Assembly (NCBI GenBank): GCA_900314365.1
Contig: OMVH01000011.1
Span: 1 to 15,095 of the forward strand
Source: an uncultured Prevotella sp.
Lineage (GTDB): Bacteria > Bacteroidota > Bacteroidia > Bacteroidales > Bacteroidaceae
Direction: 5' to 3'
Length of the DNA stretch: 15,095 nucleotides
Below are positions 1-7,554 of the stretch, piece by piece (position 1 is the first letter of the stretch; every line of letters starts with the position of its first letter). The position numbers and the translations under genes are program-made. The notes under the pieces are model-generated. The model had not been told where the DNA came from, searched no databases, and saw nothing but the letters and a program-made list of their open reading frames with translations.

Positions 1-410
1 GGTGGAACTATCCCGTGGCCTTGGAGGGTGCTCTGAAGCTCAAGGAGATAAGCTACATCCATGCCGAGGGCTATCCTGCGGCGGAGATGAAACATGGACC
101 TATCGCCTTGGTGGACAACATGATGCCGGTGCTCTTCGTGGCCACCCATCACCAGGGCTACGAGAAGATAGTGTCGAACATGCAGGAGGTCAAGGCGCGT
201 GGCGGACGTATTATTGCAGTTATCACTGAGGGCGACACTTCAATGGAGAAGATTGTTGATGCGACCATCAGCATTCCGTCGACGCTGGCACCCCTTGCTC
301 CGCTACTCACCGTTATCCCCCTGCAGCTTTTGGCCTACCATATTGCTGTGGAGAAGGGACTTAATGTCGACCAGCCCCGTAACCTGGCCAAGAGTGTCAC
401 CGTGGAATAA
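1..410 (+). CDS. glmS: Glucosamine-6-phosphate synthase (isomerising), C-terminal part, cut by window edge
   Basis: This is the last 135 or so residues of L-glutamine:fructose-6-phosphate aminotransferase, which makes glucosamine-6-phosphate for peptidoglycan and lipopolysaccharide in the cytoplasm. The reading frame is open from base 3 (W-N-Y-P-V-A-L-E-G-A), so the gene begins before the window and the internal GTG/ATG codons are not its start. The visible part is the second SIS (sugar isomerase) domain. It holds the conserved stretch HAEGYPAAEMKHGPIAL, whose Glu before M-K-H-G-P matches the catalytic Glu488 of the E. coli enzyme. The C-terminal tail is DQPRNLAKSVTVE, whose Lys matches catalytic Lys603. 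The tail ends exactly where the family ends, so the 3' end is intact. The next gene, dnaX, has its own promoter, and I see no convincing intrinsic terminator in the 257-base gap between them. Confidence 0.96.
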   Translation, partial: WNYPVALEGALKLKEISYIHAEGYPAAEMKHGPIALVDNMMPVLFVATHHQGYEKIVSNMQEVKARGGRIIAVITEGDTSMEKIVDATISIPSTLAPLAPLLTVIPLQLLAYHIAVEKGLNVDQPRNLAKSVTVE

Positions 411-611
411 CAATGTGACCGGGGAAGCTAAATAGTGTAGGAGACCATGTGATTTCCATTATCTTCATTGCCGCGTCGTGCTGTGAGCAAAGGAACTACC
501 ATTCAACTTGCGGCAGGCCACGAGTACCGCGTGCAGTAAAAGGAAACAATTAATAAAGGTAGAATCCTGAAAATAATGCTGACGTGTATAGAAAGAAAAA
601 GCCCTTTTTAC

Positions 612-642
612 TTTGCTGTTTGTTTCGATTGCATTAACTTTG
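612..642 (+). promoter_or_regulatory. Bacteroidetes-type sigma-70 promoter for dnaX
   Basis: A -33 box TTTG (612-615) lies 19 nt before the -7 box TAACTTTG (635-642), which matches the Bacteroidetes consensus TTTG-N19-21-TAnnTTTG. Directly upstream is an A-tract/T-tract block (AAAAA 596-600, GCCC, TTTTT 605-609). Transcription would begin near 648-650, leaving a leader of about 20 nt before the dnaX ATG at 668. Confidence 0.75.
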
Positions 643-667
643 CACGAAAGACTTATTACCCTGACAA

Positions 668-2428
668 ATGGAAGACTACATCGTTTCGGCGCGTAAGTAC
701 AGGCCTGCGACTTTCGACGCCGTAGTGGGTCAGCCGGCCCTTACCACCACGCTGAAGAATGCGGTGAAGAGCAAGAAGCTGGCTCATGCCTATCTTTTCT
801 GCGGTCCCCGTGGCGTAGGCAAAACCACCTGCGCACGCATCTTCGCCAAGGCCATCAACTGCCTGAACCCTACTGCTGATGGCGAGGCATGCAACGAGTG
901 CGAGAGCTGCAAGGCCTTCAATGAGGGCCGTTCGTACAACATCTTCGAGCTCGACGCTGCCAGCAACAACAAAGTGGAAGACATCAAGGCCCTCATGGAC
1001 CAGACCCGCATTCCGCCGCAGGTGGGACGCTACAAGGTGTTCATCATCGACGAGGTGCACATGCTCTCGCAGCAGGCCTTCAATGCTTTTCTCAAAACGC
1101 TGGAAGAGCCGCCCGCCCACGTCATCTTCATTCTCGCTACCACAGAGAAGAACAAGATTCTGCCTACCATCATTTCGCGCTGCCAGATTTATGACTTTGA
1201 GCGAATGACAGTGCCCGAGATTATCAGTCATCTCAAGATGGTGGCCAGCAAGGAGGGCATCCGCTACGAGGAAGAGGCCCTCAACGTGATTGCTGAGAAG
1301 GCTGACGGCGGAATGCGCGACGCTCTTAGCATCTTCGACCAGGCGGCAAGCTTCTCGCAAGGTGACATCACCTATGAGAAAGTGCTGCAGGACCTCAATG
1401 TACTCGACAGCGACAACTACTTCAAAATCATCGACCTGGCACTGCAGAACAAGGTCAGCGACATCATGCTGCTGCTCAACGGCATCATCAGCCGGGGCTT
1501 CGACGGCGGTAACATCATTAACGGACTGGCCTCCCATGTGAGGAATGTGCTCATGGCCAAGGACGACAGCACGCTGCCACTGCTTGAGACCAGCGACCAG
1601 CAGCGGGAGCGCTTCCGCGATCAGGCCCGACGCTGTCCCACGCCTTTCCTCTATAAGGCCTTGGAGATTATGAACCGCTGCGACGTGAACTACAAGCAGA
1701 GCAGCAACAAGCGCCTGCTCGTGGAACTCACGCTCATAGAGGTGGCTCAGATAACGCAGCCCGATGGCGACGACAAGCCGGGCGCGGGGCGTAGCCCTAA
1801 GCGTCTGAAAATCCTGTTCAAGAACTTGATGGTCACTCCCCAGCCTAAACCGGCCCAGCAGGTGGTCGGGGCGGGGGTGAGGACGACGGCAGCGCGTCCG
1901 CAGACCGTCACTACAGCTGCTGCAGGCCCCAAGCCTGCTGCTTTCGGTGCCTCCGCGACTAAGGGGAAGGCGATTCCTAACTTTGGATTTACTTTCAGCT
2001 CTCTGCTTGGAAAGGACCGGCAGGCGGCTGCCACTACTCAGACTCAGTCGCAGACACGTGAGAATCAGGCCTTCACGCAGGAACAGCTCAATGTGGAGTG
2101 GGTGTCGATGTGCAACGAGATGGCTCAGGACCTCCGTGGAATGGCAGCCAGACTGAAGAATATGATACCTCAGATAACAGCTCCTGAGGCTATCGAGATA
2201 GCCGTCGACAACGACTTCTTGAAAGAAGAGATTGAGAACCTCAGACCAAAGCTCACGGGTACTCTGAGACGCAAGCTCCACAATGACCACATTGTCATCA
2301 GCCTGCGCACCGCGCGGAAGGAAGAGGTCAAGGTGGCTCTTACGGGTAAACAGCTCTTCGACAAGATGCGCACGGAAAACGCAGCTATCGAGCATCTGCG
2401 CTCAGCCTTCAATCTTGAGCTCTCATGA
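668..2428 (+). CDS. dnaX: DNA polymerase III subunit gamma/tau
   Basis: A clamp-loader subunit (586 aa) that uses ATP to load the beta sliding clamp and links the polymerase cores at the replication fork. The N-terminal AAA+ module shows Walker A GPRGVGKT (residues 46-53), Walker B VFIIDEVHML (124-133) and the SRC arginine-finger motif (170-172). The zinc-binding cysteines C65, C75, C78 and C81 are in the arrangement known from E. coli gamma/tau. The clamp-loader collar domain follows. Residues about 385-450 form a low-complexity Ala/Gln/Thr/Pro linker, and a conserved-looking C-terminal domain ends at F-N-L-E-L-S. The start is the first ATG after the promoter, and M-E-D-Y-I-V-S-A-R-K-Y-R-P is the normal family N-terminus. 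I saw no A6G slippery site, so there is no sign of the E. coli style frameshift that makes a short gamma form. The antisense strand carries a long open frame that I regard as a shadow. Confidence 0.97.
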   Translation: MEDYIVSARKYRPATFDAVVGQPALTTTLKNAVKSKKLAHAYLFCGPRGVGKTTCARIFAKAINCLNPTADGEACNECESCKAFNEGRSYNIFELDAASNNKVEDIKALMDQTRIPPQVGRYKVFIIDEVHMLSQQAFNAFLKTLEEPPAHVIFILATTEKNKILPTIISRCQIYDFERMTVPEIISHLKMVASKEGIRYEEEALNVIAEKADGGMRDALSIFDQAASFSQGDITYEKVLQDLNVLDSDNYFKIIDLALQNKVSDIMLLLNGIISRGFDGGNIINGLASHVRNVLMAKDDSTLPLLETSDQQRERFRDQARRCPTPFLYKALEIMNRCDVNYKQSSNKRLLVELTLIEVAQITQPDGDDKPGAGRSPKRLKILFKNLMVTPQPKPAQQVVGAGVRTTAARPQTVTTAAAGPKPAAFGASATKGKAIPNFGFTFSSLLGKDRQAAATTQTQSQTRENQAFTQEQLNVEWVSMCNEMAQDLRGMAARLKNMIPQITAPEAIEIAVDNDFLKEEIENLRPKLTGTLRRKLHNDHIVISLRTARKEEVKVALTGKQLFDKMRTENAAIEHLRSAFNLELS

Positions 2429-2546
2429 GGCAGGCGGTGCTGACGAGGGCAGGGGAGATGTCGTGGTCAGGGCTCTCAGAAGAACATATGAAGAGAAGTT
2501 TTGATAAAATCTCCGCCCCGATGGGCTATGAGTGAATTTATTTTCT

Positions 2547-2554
2547 TACTTTTG
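2547..2554 (+). promoter_or_regulatory. Promoter -7 box immediately upstream of the ftsB-like gene
   Basis: TACTTTTG at 2547-2554 fits the Bacteroidetes -7 consensus TAnnTTTG. Only five bases separate it from the ATG at 2560, so a transcript from it would be leaderless or nearly so. I could not find a TTTG -33 box at the expected distance (about 2524-2527), so this assignment is weaker than the dnaX one. Transcription could also continue from dnaX, whose stop codon is 131 bases upstream of this ATG. Confidence 0.45.
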
Positions 2555-2559
2555 CACTA

Positions 2560-2910
2560 ATGAATGTAAAACGTATCCAGGCTGTCGCCAGTTGGCTGAA
2601 CCACTACAAATACTTGATAGTTATTGTGGCGGGCGTGCTTATCGTGGGCTTTTTCGACGATAACAGCATCCTTCAGCGCGTGAAGTTGCAGATGCAAATC
2701 AGCGACATAGAGGACCAGATAGCCCGGTACAACAAGCAAAACGAGGCCGACCGTAAGGAGCTCAATCTCTTGCGCACTAATCCGAAGGCCATAGAGAAGA
2801 TTGCACGCGAACGCTATTTCATGAAAGTCGACGACGAGGATATCTTCGTGCTCAGCGACGACGAACAGCAAACCGCACAAACGGGACAAGACAATGAGAC
2901 AAATGAGTAA
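2560..2910 (+). CDS. FtsB/DivIC-family septum formation initiator protein
   Basis: A small bitopic membrane protein (116 aa) of the FtsB/DivIC family. Members bridge FtsL and FtsQ in the divisome and help activate septal peptidoglycan synthesis. A short cytoplasmic N-terminus is followed by one transmembrane helix (about residues 16-32, YKYLIVIVAGVLIVGFF). Then come a coiled coil (about 36-72, rich in Q/I/L/E/R heptads) and the family hallmark N-P-K-A-I-E-K-I-A-R-E-R-Y-F-M-K (74-89). The tail is acidic, Gln-rich and probably disordered. Length and topology fit the family (roughly 90-120 aa). The chosen ATG follows the -7 box and gives the expected short N-terminus. The next gene overlaps its 3' end by 17 nt (or 8 nt from an alternative ATG), which points to translational coupling. 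Bacteroidetes members are diverged, so I give no firm symbol. Confidence 0.85.
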   Translation: MNVKRIQAVASWLNHYKYLIVIVAGVLIVGFFDDNSILQRVKLQMQISDIEDQIARYNKQNEADRKELNLLRTNPKAIEKIARERYFMKVDDEDIFVLSDDEQQTAQTGQDNETNE

Positions 2911-3316
2911 GACAGAGACAGTCCTCTTCCTTGTGGGTGGACTGCTGATGGTAGTAGGCGCAGGATGCTTCGCCTTCATGTGGCAGCGTAGCATAGCCTG
3001 TTGGGTGTTCATGGTGGGAGCCGTGCTCTTTACCGTGATGCAGGCCATGCAGACCTACAGCGGACAGAGCCTCGTCATCAGGCGGCTCAAGCGTATCCAG
3101 GCCTTAGCGGGGATTTTCTTCATCATCGCCGCAATCCTCATGGTAGATGCCGACCGCCACTTCCTCCTCCCCCTCTTTACGGGCAAGGCCGGATACATCA
3201 ACTATATTACTTATATATATAATAAATGGGTGGTTGTTCTGCTGATTGCTGCCGTGCTCGAAGTGTACACAACCCACCGCCTGTCAAGTGAGCTGGCAAA
3301 AGAAAAAAAAGCATAA
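2894..3316 (+). CDS. Conserved four-helix inner-membrane protein, function unknown
   Basis: I do not recognise a named function. The 140-aa product is predicted to have four transmembrane helices at about residues 9-29, 33-53, 68-85 and 110-127. A short basic loop (R-R-L-K-R, about 63-67) and a basic C-terminal tail (A-K-E-K-K-A) probably face the cytoplasm. There is no signal peptide, catalytic motif or cofactor motif. The start overlaps the ftsB-like gene: ATG at 2894 overlaps by 17 nt and the in-frame ATG at 2903 (M-S-K-T-E-T) by 8 nt, and either is plausible. The tight overlap suggests the two proteins are made together, perhaps as envelope or division partners, but that is inference from position alone. 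The downstream lipoprotein gene has its own promoter. Confidence 0.8.
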   Translation: MRQMSKTETVLFLVGGLLMVVGAGCFAFMWQRSIACWVFMVGAVLFTVMQAMQTYSGQSLVIRRLKRIQALAGIFFIIAAILMVDADRHFLLPLFTGKAGYINYITYIYNKWVVVLLIAAVLEVYTTHRLSSELAKEKKA

Positions 3317-3374
3317 AAACCTTATTGCAGGATTAAATTGAATAAAAAACTTTTATACTCTCACTAATAGGTGT

Positions 3375-3382
3375 TACCTTTG
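3375..3382 (+). promoter_or_regulatory. Promoter -7 box for the lipoprotein-pyrC gene cluster
   Basis: TACCTTTG at 3375-3382 matches TAnnTTTG and sits 25 nt before the ATG at 3408. At the -33 distance there is only a weak match (TTTA, 3352-3355). It is embedded in an A-tract/T-tract (AAAAAA 3344-3349, C, TTTT 3351-3354), as at the dnaX and GT2 promoters. No comparable promoter was seen between here and 8313, so it probably serves the five genes that follow. Confidence 0.6.
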
Positions 3383-3407
3383 TGACTACGCAAAAGAAAC
3401 AATATAT

Positions 3408-4190
3408 ATGAATAAGATACTCTACACATTTCTGTCGGTACTGGCACTGACCTCTTGCGCCAAGAGCTTCACCATTCAAGGCTCTTCCAATGTCTCTACC
3501 CTCGACGGGCATATGCTCTATCTGAAGGCGGTCAACGACACGACGACCAAGAACATCGATTCTTGCGAGGTGGTGCATGGACAGTTCCATTTCAAGGGCT
3601 CCGTCGACTCTGTCTGCATGGCAGCCATCTATATGGACCAGGAATACGTGTTGCCTGTGGTACTTGAGGATGGCGAAATCACTATTAAGCTCGACAACAC
3701 CCAGCAGGACATCAGTGGCACGCCACTCAACGATTCACTGACCACCTTCCGCAACAAACTCATGCAGTTGCAGAATCAGGTGCAGGAAATGGCCAACGCA
3801 GAGTATCAGGGTTATGCCACGGGCAGCAACATGGATGAGGTCTATGCCCGGCTGAACGACCAGCAACAGCGACTCAACGAGCGTATCGACCGGCTGATGT
3901 CAACCTTCGTGGAAACCAATTTCAATAATGTGTTAGGCCCATGGGCTTTCTCCTTGCACACCAGTTCCTATCAGTATCCCATGCTTGACCCCTGGATAGA
4001 GGACGTGATGAGCAAGGCCACTGAGAAGTTCAAAAACGACCCTTATGTGAAGGATTATTACTCGAAGGCGCAGGAGAATCAGCAAATCATGAACGGTACG
4101 AAGATGCCCGAAGCTCCGGCTATGCCGCCGCAGAATTACGGTCAGGCCGCAGCGGCTCCTACTCCCAACGAGCTGGCAAAGCCTAAGTAA
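3408..4190 (+). CDS. DUF4369-like lipoprotein
   Basis: An exported lipoprotein of 260 aa. The N-terminus is a short type II signal (M-N-K-I-L-Y-T-F-L-S-V-L-A) with lipobox L-T-S-C, giving lipidated Cys17. The following A-K-S-F-T is not the acidic surface-export signal described for some Bacteroidetes, so a periplasm-facing location is the better guess. Residues about 20-120 resemble the DUF4369 beta-rich domain, which in this phylum often precedes a thioredoxin fold (F-x-I-x-G-S near the start, Y-L-K, V-x-x-G-x-F-x-F-K-G near residues 56-64, and a late E-D-G-E-I-T-I). Residues about 108-170 look helical or coiled-coil. The tail is Pro/Ala/Gln-rich. No thioredoxin CxxC motif is present, so there is no evidence of redox activity. 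The stop lies five bases before pyrC. The DUF4369 call rests on remembered pattern and should be tested with a profile search. Confidence 0.7.
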   Translation: MNKILYTFLSVLALTSCAKSFTIQGSSNVSTLDGHMLYLKAVNDTTTKNIDSCEVVHGQFHFKGSVDSVCMAAIYMDQEYVLPVVLEDGEITIKLDNTQQDISGTPLNDSLTTFRNKLMQLQNQVQEMANAEYQGYATGSNMDEVYARLNDQQQRLNERIDRLMSTFVETNFNNVLGPWAFSLHTSSYQYPMLDPWIEDVMSKATEKFKNDPYVKDYYSKAQENQQIMNGTKMPEAPAMPPQNYGQAAAAPTPNELAKPK

Positions 4191-4195
4191 CAGCT

Positions 4196-5533
4196 ATGAG
4201 GACGCTCATTAAGGGTGGAATGATTGTCAACGAAGGCAGACTCCTTGCTGCTGCTGTTGCCGTGGATGGCGACTGCATAGAGGGAGTCTATCCTGAGGGG
4301 ACAGAACCCCGTGGCAGCTACGACGATGTCGTGGATGCCTCGGGGTGTTTTGTTATGCCTGGGGTCATTGATGAGCACGTGCATTTCCGTGAGCCGGGAT
4401 TGGAACGAAAGGCCGACATCGAGAGCGAGAGCCGTGCGGCCGTATTCGGCGGTGTGACGACGTTCTTCGACATGCCCAACACCATTCCGCAGACAACGAC
4501 GCTCGAGGCTCTTGAAGATAAGTTCCGCCGGGGTAGGAGAGAGAGTCATGTCAACTACAGTTTCTTTTTCGGAGCTACAAACAGTAATACGGCGCTCTTT
4601 GCCCAACTCGACCGCCACCGCATTCCCGGCATAAAACTCTTTATGGGTGCAAGCACGGGAAACATGCTCGTTGACGGAGCCCAGGCCTTAAACAGCGTGT
4701 TTGCAGAGTGTGCCCGGCTTCAGCTCCCTCTGATGACTCACTGCGAGGATACAACCCTTATCAACGCTAACATGGCAGCTGCTAAAGCCCAGTACGGGCC
4801 CGACCCGGCACCACGGTTTCATCCCGTTATAAGAAATGAGGAAGCGTGCTACCGCAGTACCTCGCTTGCATGTCGGTTAGCCCGTGAGCATGGCACGCGC
4901 CTTCATGTGGCTCACCTGTCAACAGCTCGCGAACTTTCCTTGCTTGGCGCGAATGTTACGGGCGAGGCAGTGATAGCTCATCTGCTCTTCTCTGATGCTG
5001 ACTATGACCGGTTGGGCAGTCGCATAAAATGTAATCCGGCTGTGAAGAGCGCAGACGACCGCACCGCACTGCGCCGTGCCATTTCCGACGGTACTATCTA
5101 TACTGTAGCTACCGACCATGCTCCCCATCTGCTGAGTGAGAAGCAAGGAGGATGCGCTAAGGCTTCCTCCGGAATGCCGATGTTGCAGTTCTCGCTGCCT
5201 GTGATGCTGGAGCTCGTCGACGAAGGCGTTCTGACGCTGCCTCAGGTGGTCATGCTCATGTGCCATCATCCGGCGCAGCTGTTCGGTATCAGCAAGAGAG
5301 GTTTTCTGCGAAAGGGTTACAAAGCTGATATCACCGTGGTGCGTCCTCACGATCCTTGGCGCGTCACCACGTCGCTCATACAGAGTAAATGCAAATGGAG
5401 TCCGTTGGAAGGGCACGAGTTTCAGTGGAAGGTAGTGCAGACTTTCTGCAACGGCCATGCGCTGATAGCCGACGGAATGCATCTGAAAGACGAGAATTAC
5501 AGGGGCGAGGAAGTGAGGTTCCGCGAAGAATGA
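4196..5533 (+). CDS. pyrC: Dihydroorotase, class I
   Basis: A cytoplasmic zinc amidohydrolase (445 aa) that interconverts N-carbamoyl-L-aspartate and dihydroorotate, the third step of pyrimidine synthesis. Metal and active-site signatures appear in the usual order. They are D-E-H-V-H-F-R-E-P-G (residues 59-68, H61 and H63 metal ligands), the substrate-binding M-P-N-T (93-96), G-I-K-L-F-M-G-A-S-T (145-154, with Lys147 in the lysine position), T-H-C-E-D (H182), V-A-H-L-S-T (H240) and A-T-D-H-A-P-H (D307). Length fits the class I family (about 420-450 aa). The ATG is five bases after the lipoprotein stop. The stop codon overlaps the next start (ATGA), so translation of pyrC and the MetH activation-domain gene is probably coupled. 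The related hydantoinase/allantoinase families are alternatives, but F-R-E-P-G-L and M-P-N-T favour dihydroorotase. Confidence 0.94.
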   Translation: MRTLIKGGMIVNEGRLLAAAVAVDGDCIEGVYPEGTEPRGSYDDVVDASGCFVMPGVIDEHVHFREPGLERKADIESESRAAVFGGVTTFFDMPNTIPQTTTLEALEDKFRRGRRESHVNYSFFFGATNSNTALFAQLDRHRIPGIKLFMGASTGNMLVDGAQALNSVFAECARLQLPLMTHCEDTTLINANMAAAKAQYGPDPAPRFHPVIRNEEACYRSTSLACRLAREHGTRLHVAHLSTARELSLLGANVTGEAVIAHLLFSDADYDRLGSRIKCNPAVKSADDRTALRRAISDGTIYTVATDHAPHLLSEKQGGCAKASSGMPMLQFSLPVMLELVDEGVLTLPQVVMLMCHHPAQLFGISKRGFLRKGYKADITVVRPHDPWRVTTSLIQSKCKWSPLEGHEFQWKVVQTFCNGHALIADGMHLKDENYRGEEVRFREE

Positions 5534-6342
5534 AGCTCACTTTCGACATAGCAGAACTGATGCCTTACGTGAACTGGATTTACTTCTTCCACGCGTGGGG
5601 TCTTGACGGTAAACCGGCTGAAGCAAAGGAGGACCTGAAACATGAAGCCGAGGCCGTGCTTGAAAGTTGGCATGGCCACTATCAAGCTTACGCCACTTTC
5701 CAACTGTTGGAAGCCAATTCCGACGGTGACGACCTTTTGCTCGGCGGTCTCAGAATACCGATGCTCAGACAGCAGAAGCCCTCGGCCGGAAGCAATTACT
5801 GCCTCTGCCTGGCTGACTTTGTGAGGCCATTGTCCTCTCAAATCAAGGATAGGGCAGGAGTATTCGCCACATCTTTCGACGTGGAGGCTACTACAGAACA
5901 CAACGATGATGCTTATTTGAAGATGATGTCGCAGGTTCTATCCGACCGACTGGCTGAGGCGGCAGCTGAACGCATGCATCAGCTCGTGCGCACGAAGTAC
6001 TGGGGCTATGCGCCCGATGAGCACTTGTCAATGAAAGACATCCTCTTGGAGCGCTATCAGGGCATAAGGCCTGCTGTGGGCTATCCTTCACTGCCCGACA
6101 CGAGCGTTAACTTCCTGCTGGCACAGCTGCTCGACTTCAGTGAGATAGGAATAAGGCTCACTGAGAGCGGAATGATGGTGCCCCACGCCAGTGTGTCGGG
6201 ATTTATTTTTGCTCACCCCAAGGCTCGTTACTTCGACCTCGGGAAGATTGGTGAGGACCAGCTACGTGACTACGCCCGCCGGCGCGGACTTCCTTTGGAG
6301 TTGATGCGCCGCTTCTTTGGCTCGAGAGTCATCAAACGCTAA
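5530..6342 (+). CDS. Stand-alone MetH activation (AdoMet-binding) domain protein
   Basis: A 270-aa protein that corresponds to the C-terminal reactivation domain of cobalamin-dependent methionine synthase. In full-length MetH this domain binds S-adenosylmethionine and, with an electron donor, re-methylates cob(II)alamin after accidental oxidation. Features seen are W-I-Y-F-F-H-A-W-G-L (16-25), N-Y-C-L-C-L-A-D-F-V (89-98), Y-W-G-Y-A-P-D-E (157-164) and the AdoMet-binding R-P-A-V-G-Y (180-185, family RxxxGY). They continue with G-I-R-L-T-E-S (207-213), A-S-V-S-G (220-224) and A-H-P-x-x-R-Y-F with G-K-I-x-x-D-Q-x-x-D-Y-A-R-R (228-251). The E. coli domain has C-P-E-H-T-E after RxxxGY; here it is L-P-D-T-S-V. 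The protein is about 60 residues shorter than the E. coli domain and has no cobalamin, folate or homocysteine domain. The ATG overlaps the pyrC stop; an in-frame ATG at 5389 would lie deep inside pyrC and is rejected. It may serve a MetH lacking this domain, or another corrinoid protein. Confidence 0.88.
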   Translation: MKLTFDIAELMPYVNWIYFFHAWGLDGKPAEAKEDLKHEAEAVLESWHGHYQAYATFQLLEANSDGDDLLLGGLRIPMLRQQKPSAGSNYCLCLADFVRPLSSQIKDRAGVFATSFDVEATTEHNDDAYLKMMSQVLSDRLAEAAAERMHQLVRTKYWGYAPDEHLSMKDILLERYQGIRPAVGYPSLPDTSVNFLLAQLLDFSEIGIRLTESGMMVPHASVSGFIFAHPKARYFDLGKIGEDQLRDYARRRGLPLELMRRFFGSRVIKR

Positions 6343-6348
6343 GACGAA

Positions 6349-7518
6349 ATGATAGCAAGAATAGCTTTACCCATCTTGATCGCCATCGTACTGTCCGATC
6401 TTTACATCGAGTGGCACTATCGGAACAGCCGTTTCCTCAATACGTGGAAAGCCCGTCTCTTATGGTTGGTTCCGGGTATTGTCATGACGGTCTACACACT
6501 CGTCCTGACTTTCACACGTAATTTCGTTCCTGGCGACATAGCCTGGATTGAACTCTACATGATGCTTGTAGGCATTCTTGTATGGCCCAAGGCCGTCTTC
6601 GCGGCTTTCTCCTTCGCGGGACTGATGGCCAAAAGAATTTTCCACTGGCGACGCAACTGGGGCAATTATGTGGGCGATGTGTTCATTGCCGTCACGTTAG
6701 CCGTTTTCTTCTACGGGATGACGCTTGGTCCCCGACAGTTCAAAGTAAGGCGGCTGGACCTTAGCTTCCCGAATCTCCCGGCCTCCTTTGAAGGCTATCG
6801 CATCATACTCTTCAGCGATGCCCATGTGGGTACATTCAAGGACGGGCGCCGCTCCTTATTGAAGCGTGATGTGGACAGCATCAACGCACAGCGACCCGAC
6901 CTCATAGCCTTCACCGGCGACCTCGAGAATATACAACCCTCCGACCTCGATGACCACATCGCAGAACTCTCGTCGCTGCGGGCCCGCGACGGTGTGTTCT
7001 CGGTCCTTGGAAATCATGACTACAGCGACTACATCCGTGCAAGCAAGGAGGTGAAAGATGCCAACGAACAACTGCTAAGGCTTCGGGAGAAACAGTTCGG
7101 ATGGCATTTGCTGCTCAACGAGCATGTGGTGCTGAAGCGGGGAAATGATTCCATCTATCTTGCAGGGACGGAGTGCAAAGGACAGGATCCGCGTCCCAAC
7201 CGTGCTGATGTACCGCGTTCGATGAAGGGTATTCCACAGAAAGCCTTCACCATCATGCTTCAACACGATCCCAAGGCCTGGGATGAGGACATTCTGAAGT
7301 GGAAGCAGGTGATGCTCACGCTCTGTGGACACACTCATGCCGGTCAAGTGAATATTTTCGGAATACGTCCTACCATGTTCAGCTATAAGGAAGATTACGG
7401 CCTATACGAACACGCCGGAAGGTTCCTTTATGTCACGTCTGGTATTTGTGGTCTGGTGCCGTTGCGCATCGGAGCCACGCCGGAGATAGTCGTCATAACC
7501 CTTCACAGCCACCCCTGA
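6349..7518 (+). CDS. Membrane-anchored calcineurin-like metallophosphoesterase
   Basis: A 389-aa protein with about four N-terminal transmembrane helices (roughly residues 3-20, 36-57, 68-92 and 108-127), followed by a dinuclear metallophosphoesterase domain (about 148-385). The metal-binding motifs are all present: F-S-D-A-H (D157, H159), G-D-L-E-N (D191), G-N-H-D (221-224), L-Q-H-D-P (H306) and C-G-H-T-H-A-G-Q (326-333). This arrangement resembles the YkuE/YaeI-type family of membrane-linked phosphoesterases. The catalytic domain should sit beside the membrane, but which face cannot be decided here. The substrate is unknown; a lipid or nucleotide phosphoester is plausible, and the plsC neighbour mildly favours a lipid. 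It starts six bases after the stop of the preceding gene and so belongs to the same transcript. The catalytic set is complete, so it is probably active. Confidence 0.9.
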   Translation: MIARIALPILIAIVLSDLYIEWHYRNSRFLNTWKARLLWLVPGIVMTVYTLVLTFTRNFVPGDIAWIELYMMLVGILVWPKAVFAAFSFAGLMAKRIFHWRRNWGNYVGDVFIAVTLAVFFYGMTLGPRQFKVRRLDLSFPNLPASFEGYRIILFSDAHVGTFKDGRRSLLKRDVDSINAQRPDLIAFTGDLENIQPSDLDDHIAELSSLRARDGVFSVLGNHDYSDYIRASKEVKDANEQLLRLREKQFGWHLLLNEHVVLKRGNDSIYLAGTECKGQDPRPNRADVPRSMKGIPQKAFTIMLQHDPKAWDEDILKWKQVMLTLCGHTHAGQVNIFGIRPTMFSYKEDYGLYEHAGRFLYVTSGICGLVPLRIGATPEIVVITLHSHP

Positions 7519-7554
7519 AACCTCAGACTGTTAACACTTCATCATAACAACACT

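Noticed and set aside
1780..2060. Programmed frameshift site in dnaX
   Set aside because: I looked for an A6G-type slippery heptamer near the linker region and found none.
656..2395. A 579-codon open frame antisense to dnaX
   Set aside because: It is an exact shadow of dnaX, caused by GC-rich third positions. It has no recognisable domain and the dnaX reading is unambiguous.
5389..5529. An N-terminal extension of the MetH activation-domain gene starting inside pyrC
   Set aside because: The extra 47 residues have no family similarity and overlap the pyrC C-terminus by 145 bases. The ATGA start at 5530 gives the expected N-terminus.
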